Shown here: positions 51,046-60,864 of the stretch, piece by piece | Layout of the letters: each line of letters begins with the position of its first letter | How positions within the stretch are numbered: position 1 is the stretch's first letter | NCBI RefSeq assembly: GCF_000971975.1 | Contig: NZ_KQ040781.1 | Coordinates: 111,023-175,022 of the forward strand | From: Paenibacillus algorifonticola | GTDB lineage: Bacteria; Bacillota; Bacilli; Paenibacillales; Paenibacillaceae | Direction: 5' to 3' | Length of the DNA stretch: 64,000 nucleotides | Position numbers and translations under genes: made by a program | The notes under the pieces: model-generated | Database searches by the model: none | Told to the model about the DNA's origin: nothing | Seen by the model: the letters and a program-made list of their open reading frames with translations, nothing else

Positions 51046-52564
51046 AGTATTCATTGTGGATGATGAGCCATTCATTATTGATGGGCTATATGACATTATT
51101 GACTGGTCGGCCTTTGGCCTGGAAATCGTTGGCAGTGCGGAAAATGGGCAGGAGGCGCTGGCGGCTTTAATGGATCTGCCCGCAGATATTTTACTGACGG
51201 ACATTTCGATGCCGACGATGGATGGCTTGACTCTTATTCGGGAAGCGCGTAAATTTCGCCCGGACCTTAAAGTTATCATTTTGAGCGGCTATAACGAATT
51301 TAATTATATAAAAGAGGGCCTGAAGCTTGGCGTCGAAAACTATTTGCTCAAGCCGATTAATCTCGACGAGCTGCAGGAGACGCTCGCGGGCACGATTGAC
51401 AAGCTGAATGCAAGCAAGGCGGACCGGCTGTTCAGCGAATACGATATTCGTATTTTGCGCGATAATATATTGTACCGCTGGCTGACAGGACGCATTGCGC
51501 CGAATGAGCTGCAGGAGAGAATGGAGCTGCTGCAGTTAAGTCTCGACCGCCCCTATGTGGTAACAGCTGTAGTGCGGACGGAGGAGACGGCGTCTCCAGC
51601 CTATGAAGCGGTAGAGCGATTGGCCGTGCAGGATTCGTCGATGCTGCCGTTTGTCGATATTGATGGCGATTTGGTCATCGTATTTATGCTCGATGAGCCT
51701 GAGACTGGCAAGCGCGAGGCGATAGAAAAGCTGCGCAGCATGCAGCCTAGGCTGGCGCAAAGCGCCATGCGCCTCTCCATCGGCAGCGCCGAGCCGATGG
51801 GGGAAGAAGCGCCGCGCAGCTATGCGAATGCGAAGAAAGCGCAGGAATATTTTCTGCTGTATGATGACCCTGAAATATTGGATTACGATTTGCTAGTGCA
51901 GGCAGGACCCCCGGGGACGGCGAATGAGGCCGCTGCGCCGCTCGATTGGCCATCCTTTGCAAAGCTGATTAAGGCGAGGGATGTAGACAAGCTGCATGAA
52001 GCGATTGAGGCGGAGTTCGAACGCTGCCACTCTAGGGAAGGCATTACACCCGCTTTTATGCAAAGCATGGCGATTGAGCTGATGATTCGCTTCAAGATGG
52101 AGCTCAAGGAGATCAAGCAGGCCGATCAGCCGGAGCTTTATGAGGCGGGCTTCACCAAAATTATGCAGCTCGCTTCAATTGAGGGACTGATGGCGGTTGT
52201 GAAGGAAGCGGCGTCTTTGACGGTGGAATCGCTGCTCAAAGATGTGAAAAGCCCAGTCATTCAATTGGTGCTGAGCGAGGTGCATGAGCATTATGCACAG
52301 CCGTTGTCGCTTAAGCTGCTCAGCCAGCAATATAATATTCATCCGGTTTACCTCGGCCATCTGTTCCAGAAGGAGACGAATGAAACCTTCACCGAATACA
52401 TTAATAAATACCGCATCGGCAAAGCCCAGCAGCTGCTGAAGGAGACGCAGCTCAAGGTGCAGGAAATTGCCGCAACCGTCGGCTACTGGGAGACAGGCTA
52501 TTTCTACAAACAATTTAAGAAATACGTCGGAATCTCCCCGACTGATTACAAAGGACTACTCTAA
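51038..52564 (+). CDS. YesN-type response regulator with AraC domain
   Basis: 508 residues from the ATG at 51038 (AAGGAGG upstream, inside the kinase 3' end). A longer open frame to 50819 lies wholly inside the kinase gene and is not used. The receiver starts YRVFIVDDEPFIIDGL and has its Asp in ILLTDISMP near residue 55. The AraC domain has the helices YNIHPVYLGHLFQKETNETF and QEIAATVGYWETGYFYKQFK. It should activate the importer and glycosidase genes downstream. Confidence 0.92.
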   Translation: MYRVFIVDDEPFIIDGLYDIIDWSAFGLEIVGSAENGQEALAALMDLPADILLTDISMPTMDGLTLIREARKFRPDLKVIILSGYNEFNYIKEGLKLGVENYLLKPINLDELQETLAGTIDKLNASKADRLFSEYDIRILRDNILYRWLTGRIAPNELQERMELLQLSLDRPYVVTAVVRTEETASPAYEAVERLAVQDSSMLPFVDIDGDLVIVFMLDEPETGKREAIEKLRSMQPRLAQSAMRLSIGSAEPMGEEAPRSYANAKKAQEYFLLYDDPEILDYDLLVQAGPPGTANEAAAPLDWPSFAKLIKARDVDKLHEAIEAEFERCHSREGITPAFMQSMAIELMIRFKMELKEIKQADQPELYEAGFTKIMQLASIEGLMAVVKEAASLTVESLLKDVKSPVIQLVLSEVHEHYAQPLSLKLLSQQYNIHPVYLGHLFQKETNETFTEYINKYRIGKAQQLLKETQLKVQEIAATVGYWETGYFYKQFKKYVGISPTDYKGLL

Positions 52565-52588
52565 TCGCTGGATAGAGTAGTTTTTTTC
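52555..52588 (+). terminator. Rho-independent terminator overlapping the regulator stop
   Basis: ACTACTCTA pairs with TAGAGTAGT (9-base loop) and is followed by seven T. It separates the two-component genes from the importer, so the importer is likely read from its own promoter. Confidence 0.8.
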
Positions 52589-52691
52589 TTTAATTTGTAC
52601 ATCATACCTTTAGTTTGTGGTCTATATGAAAATGGCCGCATCCGTTAATTTAAAACATAGAGTACAGAACATAGATTGGGGAGGAAACGAA

Positions 52692-54167
52692 ATGAGTAAC
52701 AAGAGAAAAAGATTTATGCCGCTGCTTGCCTTGCTGATGGTTGCATCACTTGTGCTTGGCGCTTGCGGAAGTAAGAACGAAAGCGGCGGTGAAGAGGGAA
52801 CAGCCGAAAAGCCGGTTGAGCTCATCTGGTACACGATTGGTACGCCGCAAAAAGATGTAGATAAAGTTATGGCCGAAGTGAGCAAATACACGGCTGAGAA
52901 AATCGGCGTTACGATTAAAATGAACATGGTGGACTGGGGCGATTACGCTCAGAAGCTGCAAGTCATGACAGCCTCCGGCGACCCGGTTGACATTATGTTC
53001 ACAGCGTCATGGGCATTCGATTATGTGCAAAATGCGAGAAAAGGCGCTTTCCTGCAAATCGACGATTTGCTGAAGGAGAAAGGTCAAGGCATCGTTAGCG
53101 CACTGGACCCGGCTTTCCTAGAAGGCTCGAAGGTTGATGGCCACAACTATGGTATTCCAGCTAATAAAGAATTGCCAGCTCAGGAAGTATGGCGCTTCAA
53201 TAAACAGCTGCTCGACAAGTACAAGCTGGACATGTCTGGCGTATACACGCTAGAAAGCCTGGAGCCGCTGCTGAAAACGATTAAAGAAAATGAACCGGAC
53301 GTATACGCGCTTGCGGTGGACAAAAACCAAATGCCGTATGTGAAATACGACTACATTATTGAGAAGCTGCCAATGGCGGTTGCGCTGGATACGACAGATT
53401 ACAAAATCGTAAACGTGCTCGACACGCCAGAGATGAAGCAAGTTCTCGGAACGATGCACAAATATTACAAAGCAGGCTACATTCCGACGGAAGCAGCAAC
53501 GATGGATTCCATGACGGATGCGCAAACGACGGGCAAATGGTTTGCTGACCGTGCGACTTCGCAGCCTTTCGCGGACAATCTGTGGTCGGCGAGCTACGGC
53601 TACCCGGTTGTATCGACGCCAGCGAGCGATGCGCTCATTTACAACTGGTCGGTTATGGGCTCGATGCAAGCCATTTCCGCTAACTCCGCTTATCCGGAAA
53701 AAGCGATGGAGTTTCTGAACCTGCTCAATACGGACCCTGTCCTGCGCAATATGATCGATTCCGGTATTGAAGGCGTGCATTACAAAAAAGTGAGCGACAC
53801 CGTCATGGAAAATCTGGACGAGTCGAAAAACTACGATATGCCAACCTTCTCGCTCGGCAATCTGATGATTACGTATTTGAATACGACAGACCCGACGAAC
53901 AAATGGGAAGAATTCAAGAAATTTAATGATGCGGGTACAGTAGCCCCGCTGCTTGGCTTCAACTTTGATACATCGAAAGTGACAACAGAAATTGCTTCTG
54001 TACAAAACGTTAAAGAAGAGTACTGGGCAGCTCTAATGACCGGTACGGTTGATCCTGAAGTTTATTTGCCGCGTGCCAATGAGAAGTTTAAAGCGGCAGG
54101 CCTGGATAAAATTATTGAGGAAGCGCAGCGCCAGCTTGATGAGTGGAGAGCCGCGAACGGCAAGTAA
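52692..54167 (+). CDS. Extracellular solute-binding lipoprotein (LipO/YtcQ-like)
   Basis: 491 residues from the ATG at 52692 (GGGGAGGAAACG upstream). The lipoprotein signal ends at Cys 25 (VLGAC), then a Gly/Glu-rich linker. The C-terminus GLDKIIEEAQRQLDEWRAAN is the DUF3502-type end and nearly equals that of the protein encoded at 10737, so the two are paralogues. It should bind an oligosaccharide for the permeases behind it. The mannosidase genes in the same locus suggest a manno-oligosaccharide or N-glycan fragment. Confidence 0.9.
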   Translation: MSNKRKRFMPLLALLMVASLVLGACGSKNESGGEEGTAEKPVELIWYTIGTPQKDVDKVMAEVSKYTAEKIGVTIKMNMVDWGDYAQKLQVMTASGDPVDIMFTASWAFDYVQNARKGAFLQIDDLLKEKGQGIVSALDPAFLEGSKVDGHNYGIPANKELPAQEVWRFNKQLLDKYKLDMSGVYTLESLEPLLKTIKENEPDVYALAVDKNQMPYVKYDYIIEKLPMAVALDTTDYKIVNVLDTPEMKQVLGTMHKYYKAGYIPTEAATMDSMTDAQTTGKWFADRATSQPFADNLWSASYGYPVVSTPASDALIYNWSVMGSMQAISANSAYPEKAMEFLNLLNTDPVLRNMIDSGIEGVHYKKVSDTVMENLDESKNYDMPTFSLGNLMITYLNTTDPTNKWEEFKKFNDAGTVAPLLGFNFDTSKVTTEIASVQNVKEEYWAALMTGTVDPEVYLPRANEKFKAAGLDKIIEEAQRQLDEWRAANGK

Positions 54168-54171
54168 AGCG

Positions 54172-54212
54172 GAAGGCGTGGGGCGAATGGATCGTATTCG
54201 CTTCATGCCTTC
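54172..54212 (+). other. Intercistronic stem-loop
   Basis: GAAGGCGTGGGGCGAAT and ATTCGCTTCATGCCTTC form a 17-bp stem with a few G-U pairs and a 7-base loop, without a T-run. It lies directly behind the binding-protein stop, as does the hairpin at 21497-21528. Confidence 0.6.
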
Positions 54213-54245
54213 TCTCATTAATCCGACTGCGAAGAGGTGAAGAAA

Positions 54246-55184
54246 GTGGGAGCTATAGGACGTTTTTTCAAGGATATGAACAAAAATACCGCCATGCTGC
54301 TAATGGTGCTTCCAGCTACGGCCTGGTTTATTCTATTTTCCTACCTGCCGATGGCGGGCATGATTATTGCCTTCAAGGAGTACCGCTACAGCCGCAATGG
54401 CTTTCTATCCAGCATTATCGAGAGCAAATGGGTAGGCCTGCAAAACTTCAAGTTTCTGTTTAGTACGAATGATGCCTATATCATTACCCGCAATACGGTG
54501 CTGTACAATGTCGTGTTTATTGTGCTGGGCCTTGTCATTGCGGTAGCGATGGCGATTATGCTTGCCGAAATTACGAACAAGCGGCTCGCCAAGCTTTATC
54601 AAACGGGCATGTTTTTGCCATATTTTCTATCGTGGGTTATCGTGGGCTACTTCGTCTACAGCTTTCTGAGCTTGGACAGAGGCGTGTTCAACCAAATCGC
54701 CGAGATGCTGGGCATGGACCCGGTAAACTGGTATTCGAGCCCGGGTTATTGGCCAATTATGATTGTTGTCGTCTTTTTATGGAAATCGGTCGGTTATAAC
54801 AGCGTCATCTATTTGGCGGCCATTATGGGGATCGATAAGTCGCTTTATGAAGCGGCGATGATTGACGGCGCCAACAAATGGCAGCAAATTCGCAATGTGA
54901 CGCTTCCGATGCTGATGCCGCTCATGACCATTCTGACGCTGCTGGCGATCGGGAAAATTTTCTATGCCGATTTTGGCCTCTTTTTCCAAGTGCCGCGCGA
55001 TTCGGGTACGCTCTACAGCGTGACGAACGTTATCGACACTTACGTTTACCGCGGGCTTAAGTCGACGGGGGAGATTGGCATGACGACGGCTGCGGGCTTG
55101 TACCAGTCGATTATCGGCTTCATTCTTGTTATTACATCCAATGGCATTGTACGCAAGTTTAATAAAGACAACGCGTTGTTTTAG
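54246..55184 (+). CDS. Carbohydrate ABC transporter permease, LplB type
   Basis: 312 residues. Two in-frame GTG codons compete (54237 and 54246); the second has GAAGAGGTG at proper spacing. LLMVLPATAWFILFSYLPMA begins the first spans and EAAMIDGANKWQQIRNVTLP is the ATPase-contact loop. Closely similar to the permease at 8759. No ATPase is encoded in the locus. Confidence 0.9.
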   Translation: MGAIGRFFKDMNKNTAMLLMVLPATAWFILFSYLPMAGMIIAFKEYRYSRNGFLSSIIESKWVGLQNFKFLFSTNDAYIITRNTVLYNVVFIVLGLVIAVAMAIMLAEITNKRLAKLYQTGMFLPYFLSWVIVGYFVYSFLSLDRGVFNQIAEMLGMDPVNWYSSPGYWPIMIVVVFLWKSVGYNSVIYLAAIMGIDKSLYEAAMIDGANKWQQIRNVTLPMLMPLMTILTLLAIGKIFYADFGLFFQVPRDSGTLYSVTNVIDTYVYRGLKSTGEIGMTTAAGLYQSIIGFILVITSNGIVRKFNKDNALF

Positions 55185-55255
55185 GACGGACGTCAGCAAG
55201 CTTGCTTAACGAATTTATTAGGAACAGAAGTCCAAAACAAAAGGGGGAAACGGCT

Positions 55256-56173
55256 GTGTCTGTTGGAACGATTAAGAGCCGTGATTTTCATAAGCTCTCG
55301 CCAGCGTGGAATTTTATTTTTCATGCCGTGGCTGGCATTTTTGCCTTGTTATGCGTATTTCCTTTTCTGTTCGTGACGATTATTTCCTTCACGGATGAGG
55401 CGACGCTGGCAAGCAATGGTTATCAGATTATTCCAGAGAAATGGAGCCTGGAGGCTTATCGCTATTTATTCAAGGCAGGCGACCAGCTGATGCGCTCCTA
55501 TGGCGTGACGATTACGATTACAATCGTAGGAACGATTATCGGTGTCGTATGCTCCGCTTTGTTCGCCTATGCGATATCGCGGCGCAATTTTAAATACCGC
55601 AACTTTTTCGCCTTTTTTGCCTTCTTCACGATGCTGTTTAATGGTGGTCTCGTACCTACTTATATCGTCATGACACAGCTGCTGGGGCTGAAGGATTCCT
55701 TGTGGGCACTCATTTTACCGCTTGCGGTTAATGCATTTTATATTATGATATTGCGGACGTTTTTCTCGACGATGGTGCCGGATGCGATTATTGAATCAGG
55801 CAAAATTGACGGCGCCGGAGAGTTCGGCATTTTCTTCCGGCTCGTGCTGCCGCTGTCGCTGCCAGGTCTTGCTACCATTGGTCTGTTCTGTACGCTCGGC
55901 TACTGGAATGACTGGTTCAATGCGCTCTTGTATATTGATTCGCCTAATTTGGTGCCGCTGCAATCGATGCTGATGCGGATTGAGAACAGCATGCAGTTTA
56001 TTATGAAAAATTCACAAAACGCTTCGCTTAGCGTAGGCGTTCTGCAATCAATGCCGCAGGATACATCGCGGATGGCGATGGTTGTGCTGGCAACCGGACC
56101 GATCGTGTTCGCTTATCCGTTTTTCCAACGTTATTTCATTCAAGGTTTGACGGTAGGCGCTGTTAAAGAATAA
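55256..56173 (+). CDS. Carbohydrate ABC transporter permease, YtcP type
   Basis: 305 residues from the GTG at 55256, which has AAGGGGGAA at the right distance. A TTG at 55202 is in frame but lacks a site. About six membrane spans; the contact loop is ESGKIDGAGEFGIFFRLVLP, and the end GLTVGAVKE is the usual one. A paralogue is encoded at 9773. The dispersed element separates it from the glycosidase genes. Confidence 0.9.
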   Translation: MSVGTIKSRDFHKLSPAWNFIFHAVAGIFALLCVFPFLFVTIISFTDEATLASNGYQIIPEKWSLEAYRYLFKAGDQLMRSYGVTITITIVGTIIGVVCSALFAYAISRRNFKYRNFFAFFAFFTMLFNGGLVPTYIVMTQLLGLKDSLWALILPLAVNAFYIMILRTFFSTMVPDAIIESGKIDGAGEFGIFFRLVLPLSLPGLATIGLFCTLGYWNDWFNALLYIDSPNLVPLQSMLMRIENSMQFIMKNSQNASLSVGVLQSMPQDTSRMAMVVLATGPIVFAYPFFQRYFIQGLTVGAVKE

Positions 56174-56208
56174 ATGCTTCTTGCAAAGAGTTTAGAAATA
56201 TAAATAGG

Positions 56209-56288
56209 CTATATAAGATGAACTGAAGGAAGCAATGAGGCAGTGACGACCATCGCCCTCATGCTTATTAATCGTTCAACTTATATAG
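56209..56288 (+). repeat. Dispersed inverted-repeat-bounded element, short copy (80 bp)
   Basis: CTATATAAGATGAAC at the left and GTTCAACTTATATAG at the right bound 50 inner bases. The right part, from CAGTGACGACCATCGCC onward, matches the element at 47998-48276. It lies between the permease and the GH125 gene. It may act as a hairpin that tunes expression of the glycosidase genes. Confidence 0.75.
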
Positions 56289-56326
56289 TCAAAAATAGAT
56301 AAATAGTCAAAGGAGCTATACCCACC

Positions 56327-57646
56327 ATGGAACAATTCAGATTGCCAAAAATCCCGCTGCCAGAGCTTGCGCTGCCGCAAGCGGTTCAGCAGGTATTACA
56401 AGAAGCAGAGCAGAAGCTGGCGCACCGCCCGAAGCTGCTTCAGCTGTTCAAAAACTGTTTCCCGAATACACTCGAAACGACGACGAAAAAAATGGACGAT
56501 GGCACAACCTTCATCATTACGGGAGATATTCCCGCGATGTGGCTGCGCGACTCGGTTGAGCAGGTCATTCATTATGTGCCGCTGGCGAAAAATGATGCGG
56601 AGCTGCAGCGCCTAATCAGCGGCTTGATCAAGCGCCATATGGCCAACATTCAGATTGATCCTTATGCGAACGCCTTTAATGAGTCGGCCAATGATTGGCA
56701 TTGGAACACGACGGATGAGACGGATATGTCGCCGTGGGTATGGGAGCGCAAGTTTGAGCTGGATTCGATCTGCTTCTCGATGCGCCTTGCTTATGCGTAT
56801 TGGAAAGAGACGGAGCTGACCGATATTTTTGACTCCGGCTTTAAGGCAGCGATGCGCCGCATTGTGGAGCTGTGGAAAACCGAGCAGCGCCACTTCGAGC
56901 TTTCCCCTTACCGTTTTGTAAGGGACAACGGCATTCCTACCGATTCGCTGCGCAATAGCGGAATGGGTATGCCGGTCAATTATACCGGAATGATCTGGTC
57001 GGGCTTCCGTCCAAGCGACGATGCTTGCGACTTCCACTATAACATTCCAGCGAATATGTTTGCGGTCGTGACGCTGCGGCAGATGAGAGAGATGGCCGAG
57101 TGGGTGTTCCGCGATATGGCTTTTGTGAAGGAGCTCAAGCAGCTTGAAGAGGACGTCGAGCATGGCATTCAGCTGTATGGCATTTATCGTCACCCGGAGT
57201 TTGGCCCTATTTATGCTTATGAGACGGACGGCTTCGGCAACTATTGCTTGATGGATGACGCAGGCACGCCGGGCTTGCTCTCAATTACTTATTTGGGCTA
57301 TACAACCGCTGATGATCCGATTTACCAAAACACGCGTAAATTCGCGCTTAGCAAAGAAAATCCTTTTTATTATGAAGGGAAAATTGCTAAAGGCATCGGA
57401 AGTCCGCATACGCCACCAGGCTATATTTGGCATATGGCGCTTTCCATGCAGGGCATTACCGCGAATAACGATGAGGAGAAGCTGGCTATGATCGACATGC
57501 TGGAGGCGACCGATGCCGATACCGGCTTTATGCATGAAGGCTTCCATTCGGACGATCCAGCAATCTTTACGCGGAAATGGTTCGCTTGGTCGAACAGCTT
57601 GTTCTCGCAGCTCGTTTATCGGGCGATGAAGGATGGGCTGCTATGA
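56327..57646 (+). CDS. GH125 exo-alpha-1,6-mannosidase
   Basis: 439 residues, the usual length of this metal-independent (alpha/alpha)6-barrel family. TFIITGDIPAMWLRDSVEQV near the start, QIDPYANAFNESANDWHWNT, DMSPWVWERKFELDS and SGFRPSDDACDFHYNIPANM are family segments. It removes alpha-1,6-linked mannose by inversion. No signal peptide, so it acts on imported oligosaccharides. The ATG follows AAAGGAGC. Its stop overlaps the next gene (ATGA), so all three glycosidases are translated together. Confidence 0.88.
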   Translation: MEQFRLPKIPLPELALPQAVQQVLQEAEQKLAHRPKLLQLFKNCFPNTLETTTKKMDDGTTFIITGDIPAMWLRDSVEQVIHYVPLAKNDAELQRLISGLIKRHMANIQIDPYANAFNESANDWHWNTTDETDMSPWVWERKFELDSICFSMRLAYAYWKETELTDIFDSGFKAAMRRIVELWKTEQRHFELSPYRFVRDNGIPTDSLRNSGMGMPVNYTGMIWSGFRPSDDACDFHYNIPANMFAVVTLRQMREMAEWVFRDMAFVKELKQLEEDVEHGIQLYGIYRHPEFGPIYAYETDGFGNYCLMDDAGTPGLLSITYLGYTTADDPIYQNTRKFALSKENPFYYEGKIAKGIGSPHTPPGYIWHMALSMQGITANNDEEKLAMIDMLEATDADTGFMHEGFHSDDPAIFTRKWFAWSNSLFSQLVYRAMKDGLL

Positions 57647-60600
57647 GCAAGCAGCATGCCATCATTTTTTATGATCCATCCTTTCCGATAGCCTCGGAGT
57701 CTCCTGCCCAATTAGATGGCCTGCTAGCAGGAGCAGGCCGTGTAGTCCGGGCAGACGAGCTTGCGGATGCGCTTGGCGCTGCGAAGGAAGGAAGCTTCAT
57801 TAATATGCATGCCCCTTACTTTCCAAAACAGGCTTGGAGCGCCATTATCGGCTATTTGCGGCGTGGCGGCGGCTTGATCAGCTTGGGCGGCGCGCCGTTC
57901 AAGCGTCCCGTTCGCCGCAGCGAGGCAGGCGAGTGGCAGGTGGAGTCGGAGCAGACGGCCTATCACCGCGAGCTTCATATTCATGAAATGCTGCCGGTCG
58001 CTGCTGCTCCGGTAGCTACGCTGACAGCAGCGGAGGATCTTCCGCTGCTGGCTGGCAAGGAAGCGCTGTTCGCCGTGTCGCCAACCTGGAATCTGGTGCC
58101 GCATGTGACGAAAAGCAGCGACTTGCCACATCAAATGGGCTCTGCAGGGCCAATGGACGCCCATATTTATCCGCTGCTAAAAGGCATTTCTTCCATAGGG
58201 CGCGAGGTAGCAGCGCCTGTAGTGCTGTGGGAGAACACGAAGGGGATCTTCGCAGGCGCGCGCTGGTTGTTCGTTAACCAGTCGCTGACGAAGGCGTTTT
58301 GGGTGGAAGGCGGAGCGGCCGAGCTTGGGCGCTGGGCAGCTTTTTGCGCCGCTGGCGTAACGGAGCTGTGGCTGAAGCCGAACTATGCTTCCTTCGAGCC
58401 TGGAGAGCGGGCCATGCTGACGCTGCAGGTGCAGCAGCTTCGTCAAGAGATTGCTGCTGGCGATGGACAGGCTGACTTGTATCCAGCCGCGGAGTGGGAT
58501 TTTGCTATAACGGTTGAGCATGAAAACATGCAGCAAAAATGGGCGTTCCGCTTGCAGCAGAAGGCAAGCAAGCAGCAGCAGCTAGTAAGGCTGCAAGTGC
58601 CGCTTGAGCTGCAAAGCGGCTATTATAAGGTCGTATGCAGAGCAGAATCGCCGTCTGGCGAGGTGCGTATTTTGCGCCAAGGCTTCTGGGGCTTTGATCA
58701 GGAGCTGCTTGCTCAGGGGAGCCCGGTAACGAGCGGACGGGATTATTTTATGAAGGACGGGCGTCCGCTGCCTGTTGTCGGCATGACGTATATGACGTCG
58801 GATGTGGCGCGGAAGTTTCTGTTTCTGCCGAATGCTTCGGTATGGGACCGTGATATGGCTCAAATGCGCAAAGCGGGCATCAACTGGATTCGCACAGGCA
58901 TTTGGACCGCATACCGCAATGTGATGCAGGTGGACGGCCATGCGTCTGAGGAGGCGCTGCGATCGATTGATGCTTTTCTGCTGACGGCGAAGCGTCATGA
59001 CTTGCAGGTGACCTTTACCTTTTTCTCCTTTACGCCGGAAACGTGGGAAGGGCTAAACCCTTATCTCGATCCGCGCAGCATAGAGGCACAGAAGCGCTTC
59101 GTGCGAGCTATCGTTTCCCGCCACAAGAAGACGATGAATGTCGACTGGGATTTGATCAATGAGCCATCGATGTTTGATCCTCCGCGGATTTTCTCGAATG
59201 GACCTCGTTCGGCGCGCGACCCTTTTGAACAGAAAGCATATAGCGCTTGGCTAAAGCAGCGCCATGGTTCGCTTGCACGGCTTCAAGAGCTGTGGAATAT
59301 GTCCCCAGAGCAGCTGCCAAGCTATGAAGCGGCTGTGCCGCCGGAGCCGGAAGAAATCAACTTCGATGTGCAGGATATGCATCAGGGCAAAAATGGCACG
59401 CGCTGGCTTGATTATGTACTGTTCTCTATGGACATGCACAATCGCTGGGCGAAGCAGCTGTATGAGGCCATCAAAGACGAATGTCCGGACCATATGGTAA
59501 CGGTCGGCCAGGATGAAGCGCTTGGCGCACAACGTCCTTCGCCGTTTTTCTACGAGGAAGCCGCTGATTATACAACGGTCCACTCCTGGTGGCTCAACGA
59601 TCATCTCGTCTGGGACAGCTTGTTCGCGAAAACAGCAAACAAGCCGAATGTGGTGCAGGAAACCGGCATTATGTATGTGGAGACGCCAGATGGCAGAGCG
59701 AAGCGCTCGGAAGCTGAGCTGCACAGCCTGCTGGAGCGCAAATATGCGTATGCTTTTGCGACAGGCGGCGCGGGTGCCGTGCAGTGGATCTGGAATACGA
59801 ACTTCTATATGGACAATGCCAATGAATCACATATCGGTGCGCTGCGGGCGGATGGAACGGAAAAGCCGGAAGCGGATGTTTCGTATGATTTTGGCAGCTT
59901 TATGGAGCAAATTCGGGATTTATTCGAGAATCGCAAGCTGGAGGATACGGCGGTATTGTTCCCGTATTCCAACGACTTCTCCAATCGCAAGCTGGCGTTT
60001 GATGCGACAACGCGTGCGACGCGGGTGCTTGCTTATGAGCTGAATATGCCATTCCGCGGCGCTTCGGAATATCATTTGCAGGAGCTGGAGGCGAATCCGC
60101 CCAAGCTGCTCATTGTGCCGAGTGCGCATAACTGGGATGATGCGGCATTTGGTCGCCTTATTGCACTTGTAGAGCGAGAGGGCGTTACGTTATTATGGAT
60201 GGGACCGATGAGCTTGGACGCTTACTGGAAAGCGAGCGATCGCTGCTCTGAGCTGCTTGGCCAGATGGAGCTTCGCAACGTACAACGCGAGGAGCAGCTG
60301 CGTATTGGCGAAGCCACTTTCCCTGTATCTTACGGCAATCGCCGGATAGCTGAAGTATGGAAAGAGGTTCTAATTAGCGGCGCTGCTGCGGATGAAAAAA
60401 CTGCCGGTAATGCTTCAGCTGTTCATCAAACAGCAAGCGATGCTGACCAGCTGGTTGAGCTGACCGTAGGCAAAGGACGCCTGTTATGGAGTCCGCTGCC
60501 GCTGGAGCTGAACGAGCGAACGGAGCCGATTAAGGAGCTGTATCGCTATGCGCTTGACTTGGCAGGCTGCGAGCAGGAGCTGAATTGGCTGCAAGGCGGC

Positions 60601-60864
60601 CAGCTGCCTGGCGTTTATGGGCGCAAGCTTACATTCAAGAGCGGCGCGTTGTTCGTATTCGTATCCGAATCCGGATTCGATGCGAAGATTGAAGTGCAAG
60701 ACCCAGCGACGGAGGGGCGGTACGCTTTTTCATTGGAAAAGGAACGTTCTGTGCTGTTCGCAACGGATGCAAGCGGGAAGCTGCTCGCTGTCTATCGCCC
60801 GCATCAAGTAGAGGTAGCGGTTTCGCTGCCCGATCAACAGGAAGAAAGAAGAGGTGCGCAGTAA
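57643..60864 (+). CDS. Clan GH-A glycosidase, possibly a beta-mannosidase or beta-galactosidase
   Basis: 1073 residues from the ATG at 57643. The first 380 residues are a non-catalytic part. A TIM barrel follows with the probable acid/base Glu 507 in DWDLINEPSM and the nucleophile Glu 673 in NVVQETGIM. ARDPFEQKAYSAWLKQRHGS resembles GH42-type barrels. After the barrel, VLFPYSNDFSNRKLAFDATT and LLIVPSAHNWDDAAFGRLIA recall the trimerisation domain of GH42 enzymes. The family is not settled. Set between GH125 and GH38, a beta-mannosidase that removes the core mannose of N-glycans would fit the pathway. No signal peptide. Confidence 0.65.
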   Translation: MSKQHAIIFYDPSFPIASESPAQLDGLLAGAGRVVRADELADALGAAKEGSFINMHAPYFPKQAWSAIIGYLRRGGGLISLGGAPFKRPVRRSEAGEWQVESEQTAYHRELHIHEMLPVAAAPVATLTAAEDLPLLAGKEALFAVSPTWNLVPHVTKSSDLPHQMGSAGPMDAHIYPLLKGISSIGREVAAPVVLWENTKGIFAGARWLFVNQSLTKAFWVEGGAAELGRWAAFCAAGVTELWLKPNYASFEPGERAMLTLQVQQLRQEIAAGDGQADLYPAAEWDFAITVEHENMQQKWAFRLQQKASKQQQLVRLQVPLELQSGYYKVVCRAESPSGEVRILRQGFWGFDQELLAQGSPVTSGRDYFMKDGRPLPVVGMTYMTSDVARKFLFLPNASVWDRDMAQMRKAGINWIRTGIWTAYRNVMQVDGHASEEALRSIDAFLLTAKRHDLQVTFTFFSFTPETWEGLNPYLDPRSIEAQKRFVRAIVSRHKKTMNVDWDLINEPSMFDPPRIFSNGPRSARDPFEQKAYSAWLKQRHGSLARLQELWNMSPEQLPSYEAAVPPEPEEINFDVQDMHQGKNGTRWLDYVLFSMDMHNRWAKQLYEAIKDECPDHMVTVGQDEALGAQRPSPFFYEEAADYTTVHSWWLNDHLVWDSLFAKTANKPNVVQETGIMYVETPDGRAKRSEAELHSLLERKYAYAFATGGAGAVQWIWNTNFYMDNANESHIGALRADGTEKPEADVSYDFGSFMEQIRDLFENRKLEDTAVLFPYSNDFSNRKLAFDATTRATRVLAYELNMPFRGASEYHLQELEANPPKLLIVPSAHNWDDAAFGRLIALVEREGVTLLWMGPMSLDAYWKASDRCSELLGQMELRNVQREEQLRIGEATFPVSYGNRRIAEVWKEVLISGAAADEKTAGNASAVHQTASDADQLVELTVGKGRLLWSPLPLELNERTEPIKELYRYALDLAGCEQELNWLQGGQLPGVYGRKLTFKSGALFVFVSESGFDAKIEVQDPATEGRYAFSLEKERSVLFATDASGKLLAVYRPHQVEVAVSLPDQQEERRGAQ

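Noticed and set aside
57577..57642. An upstream-extended start for the clan GH-A enzyme
   Set aside because: It overlaps GH125 coding sequence; the ATGA junction at 57643 is the expected coupled start.
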